From the NCBI GenBank assembly GCA_938003565.1, contig CALKYB010000259.1, positions 1 through 7,819 of the forward strand: a stretch of 7,819 nt of DNA, read 5' to 3'. The notes under the pieces were generated by a model. It saw only the letters and a program-made list of their open reading frames with translations, did not search any database and was not told the DNA's origin. Below, one piece after another: positions 7,131-7,819 of this stretch (position 1 is its first letter; each line of letters starts with the position of its first letter). The position numbers and the translations under genes are program-made. The DNA is from an uncultured bacterium (GTDB lineage: Bacteria > Bdellovibrionota_C > UBA2361 > SZUA-149 > CALKYB01).

Positions 7131-7171
7131 AACAAGCCCAATTTCTGTTCGTCTTTACTAGAACAGTTCTA
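7131..7171. promoter_or_regulatory. Spaced GAACA half-sites upstream of pgi
   Basis: GAACA occurs at 7131-7135, its complement TGTTC at 7146-7150, and GAACA again at 7161-7165, each 15 bases from the last. The third copy is part of the 13-base palindrome TAGAAC-A-GTTCTA (7159-7171). They overlap the candidate pgi promoter region. The sites are seen directly; a regulator is inferred and unidentified. Confidence 0.3.
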
Positions 7172-7239
7172 CTCGATGGTGGTTACAGTCAAAGATTTAT
7201 GCATACAGGTCTGAGCTGTCTCCTTTTCGAATTTAGCGT

Positions 7240-7268
7240 TTGAGTAATCTGGGTTTTAGGGCTATTTT
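7240..7268 (+). promoter_or_regulatory. Candidate promoter for the exported protein gene
   Basis: TTGAGT (7240-7245) and TATTTT (7263-7268) are 17 bases apart and each match the sigma-70 consensus at four of six positions. Transcription would begin near 7275, leaving a leader of about 75 bases. If this is the true promoter, the hairpin at 7267-7300 would not be fully transcribed and would instead be a dyad at the start site. Confidence 0.3.
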
Positions 7269-7306
7269 CGGAGGTGAGAGTTTAGGAGTTGACCTCTGAA
7301 TTTTTG
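7267..7306 (+). terminator. Terminator-like hairpin in the leader of the gene at 7351
   Basis: TTCGGAGGT (7267-7275) pairs with ACCTCTGAA (7292-7300): nine pairs with one G-U and a 16-base loop. TTTTTG follows at once. The only CDS to the left on this strand is metF, about 1.8 kb away, and it has its own terminator. The hairpin is therefore either an attenuator in the leader of the next gene, the end of a small RNA, or a stop for antisense transcription. The long loop lowers confidence. Confidence 0.35.
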
Positions 7307-7354
7307 TTCTTCGTTCCCCTTTTGTTGTCACGTAGTGATTTTTTAAGTCTATGA
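7289..7354 (+). CDS. Possible 21-codon leader ORF overlapping the start of the next gene
   Basis: TTG 7289 opens a short frame, MTSEFLFFVPLLLSRSDFLSL, whose TGA (7352-7354) overlaps ATG 7351 in an ATGA arrangement. A canonical-looking GGAGGTGA lies at 7270-7277, eleven bases before the TTG, which is rather far; AGGAG at 7284-7288 is too close. The overlap and the lack of a Shine-Dalgarno for the downstream gene are the main support. The frame is too short for coding statistics, so this is a low-confidence call. Confidence 0.2.
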   Translation: MTSEFLFFVPLLLSRSDFLSL

Positions 7355-7819
7355 AAAATATTAGTAGTAACTTTTTATTAAGCCTTTTTGTGGCGATTTT
7401 GATTTTTCCAGGTTACTCATTTTCGGATGTAGGAAGTGTGTCCAGTGGTGCTGTTTCCGCACAGCATAGAGATTTTTTACGTCTTTTGTATTTTCATAGA
7501 CCGGAATTGTCTTTTAGCTACGACATTCGCGGCGAGTCTGAAGAAAAGAATGGTCCAGGGTCTGTTGAGCAACAAATCTTCAATTTGGATGTGGAGATTC
7601 CCTATTCTCGAAACACTGAAAGTTTTTACACCTATGGTGGTGGGTACGAGTATAGAAAATTTGATGTTAGTGTTGAAGAAACGGAATCCAGTTTAGCTGA
7701 TGACGATTTACTCCAAGCATTCTATTTTAGAATGGGTGTCGGACACTTCATTAACTCGGATTTGTTTGTTACTGTCTATCTCGAGCCAGGTGTGTATTCT
7801 AATTTTGGTGATGGTTTCG
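7351..7819 (+). CDS. Exported protein, probable outer-membrane beta-barrel (DUF6268-like), 5' part only
   Basis: The first 156 residues are visible before the right edge; the 3' end is outside. MKNISSN is followed by a hydrophobic core (8-20) and a probable signal-peptidase site after Ser25 (SFS before DV). The mature part alternates hydrophobic and polar residues, as in amphipathic beta strands, with many aromatic residues: ELSFSYDIRGE (52-62), IFNLDVEIPYS (77-87), FYTYGGGYEYRKFDVSV (92-108), and LLQAFYFRMGVGHFINSDLFVTVYLEPGVYSNFGDG (120-155). The FINSDLFVTVYLEPGVYSNFGD block recalls the DUF6268 family of predicted outer-membrane proteins as I remember it; a profile search would decide. The precise role is unknown. 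ATG 7351 is the first start after an in-frame TGA at 7336-7338. It has no clear Shine-Dalgarno, which may mean translational coupling to the small upstream ORF (7289-7354). Confidence 0.7.
   Translation, partial: MKNISSNFLLSLFVAILIFPGYSFSDVGSVSSGAVSAQHRDFLRLLYFHRPELSFSYDIRGESEEKNGPGSVEQQIFNLDVEIPYSRNTESFYTYGGGYEYRKFDVSVEETESSLADDDLLQAFYFRMGVGHFINSDLFVTVYLEPGVYSNFGDGF

Larger units (their letters stand above)
7044..7350. other. Intergenic region with several inverted repeats, leaders of two divergent genes
   Basis: This 307-bp stretch between pgi and the exported protein gene holds no long ORF. It contains a perfect dyad GTCTAG-AAAA-CTAGAC (7100-7115), spaced GAACA half-sites (7131-7171), a candidate plus-strand promoter (7240-7268), a 9-bp hairpin with a T-run (7267-7306) and a weak TCAC-GTA-GTGA hairpin before six T residues (7328-7344). 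Promoters for both divergent genes must lie here. The density of dyads is higher than in the other gaps of the window. Confidence 0.6.

Noticed and set aside
7328..7344. TCAC-GTA-GTGA followed by six T residues just before ATG 7351
   Set aside because: The T-run is good but a 4-bp stem is too short to stand as a terminator; kept only as a note in the intergenic entry.
7436..7696. 86-residue plus-strand ORF near the right end
   Set aside because: It is a shifted frame of the exported protein gene, whose own frame shows a signal peptide and beta-strand pattern.

Overview
The window looks like chromosomal DNA of a Gram-negative bacterium. The coding density is high, the base composition leans to AT, and two proteins have clear signal peptides, one of which looks like an outer-membrane barrel. 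The taxon cannot be fixed from this stretch. The glucose-6-phosphate isomerase is of the cyanobacterial/plastid-like type and the last gene resembles the DUF6268 family. That combination would fit a marine bacterium of the Verrucomicrobiota or a similar group, but this is a weak inference. No transposase, integrase, tRNA, rRNA, CRISPR array or phage gene was seen.

Layout from left to right. Positions 1-2003 (minus strand) hold an almost complete acetoacetyl-CoA synthetase gene that runs off the left edge. A 193-bp divergent intergenic region follows, with a small dyad next to a probable -10 element. glpD (2197-3843, plus) encodes an FAD-dependent glycerol-3-phosphate dehydrogenase. Next is a gene for a small exported, very basic coiled-coil protein of unknown function (3937-4503, plus). 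metF (4554-5468, plus) follows; its Shine-Dalgarno sequence lies in a hairpin. It converges on pgi (5472-7043, minus), with three bases between the stop codons and a shared bidirectional terminator that encodes the last residues of MetF. A 307-bp intergenic region rich in inverted repeats separates pgi from the 5' part of a gene for an exported beta-strand-rich protein (7351 to the right edge, plus).

Most of the genes are core metabolism: acetoacetate activation, glycerol-3-phosphate oxidation into glycolysis, the hexose-phosphate isomerase step, and the folate branch that supplies methyl groups for methionine. They do not form one pathway, and the strand changes suggest at least four transcription units. 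No new multi-gene system could be supported. The observations most worth a second look are regulatory: the hairpin over the metF ribosome-binding site, the terminator built into the metF 3' end, and the leader of the last gene. That leader carries a terminator-like hairpin, a possible small ORF overlapping the start codon, and spaced GAACA half-sites. All promoters and operators given here were found by eye.
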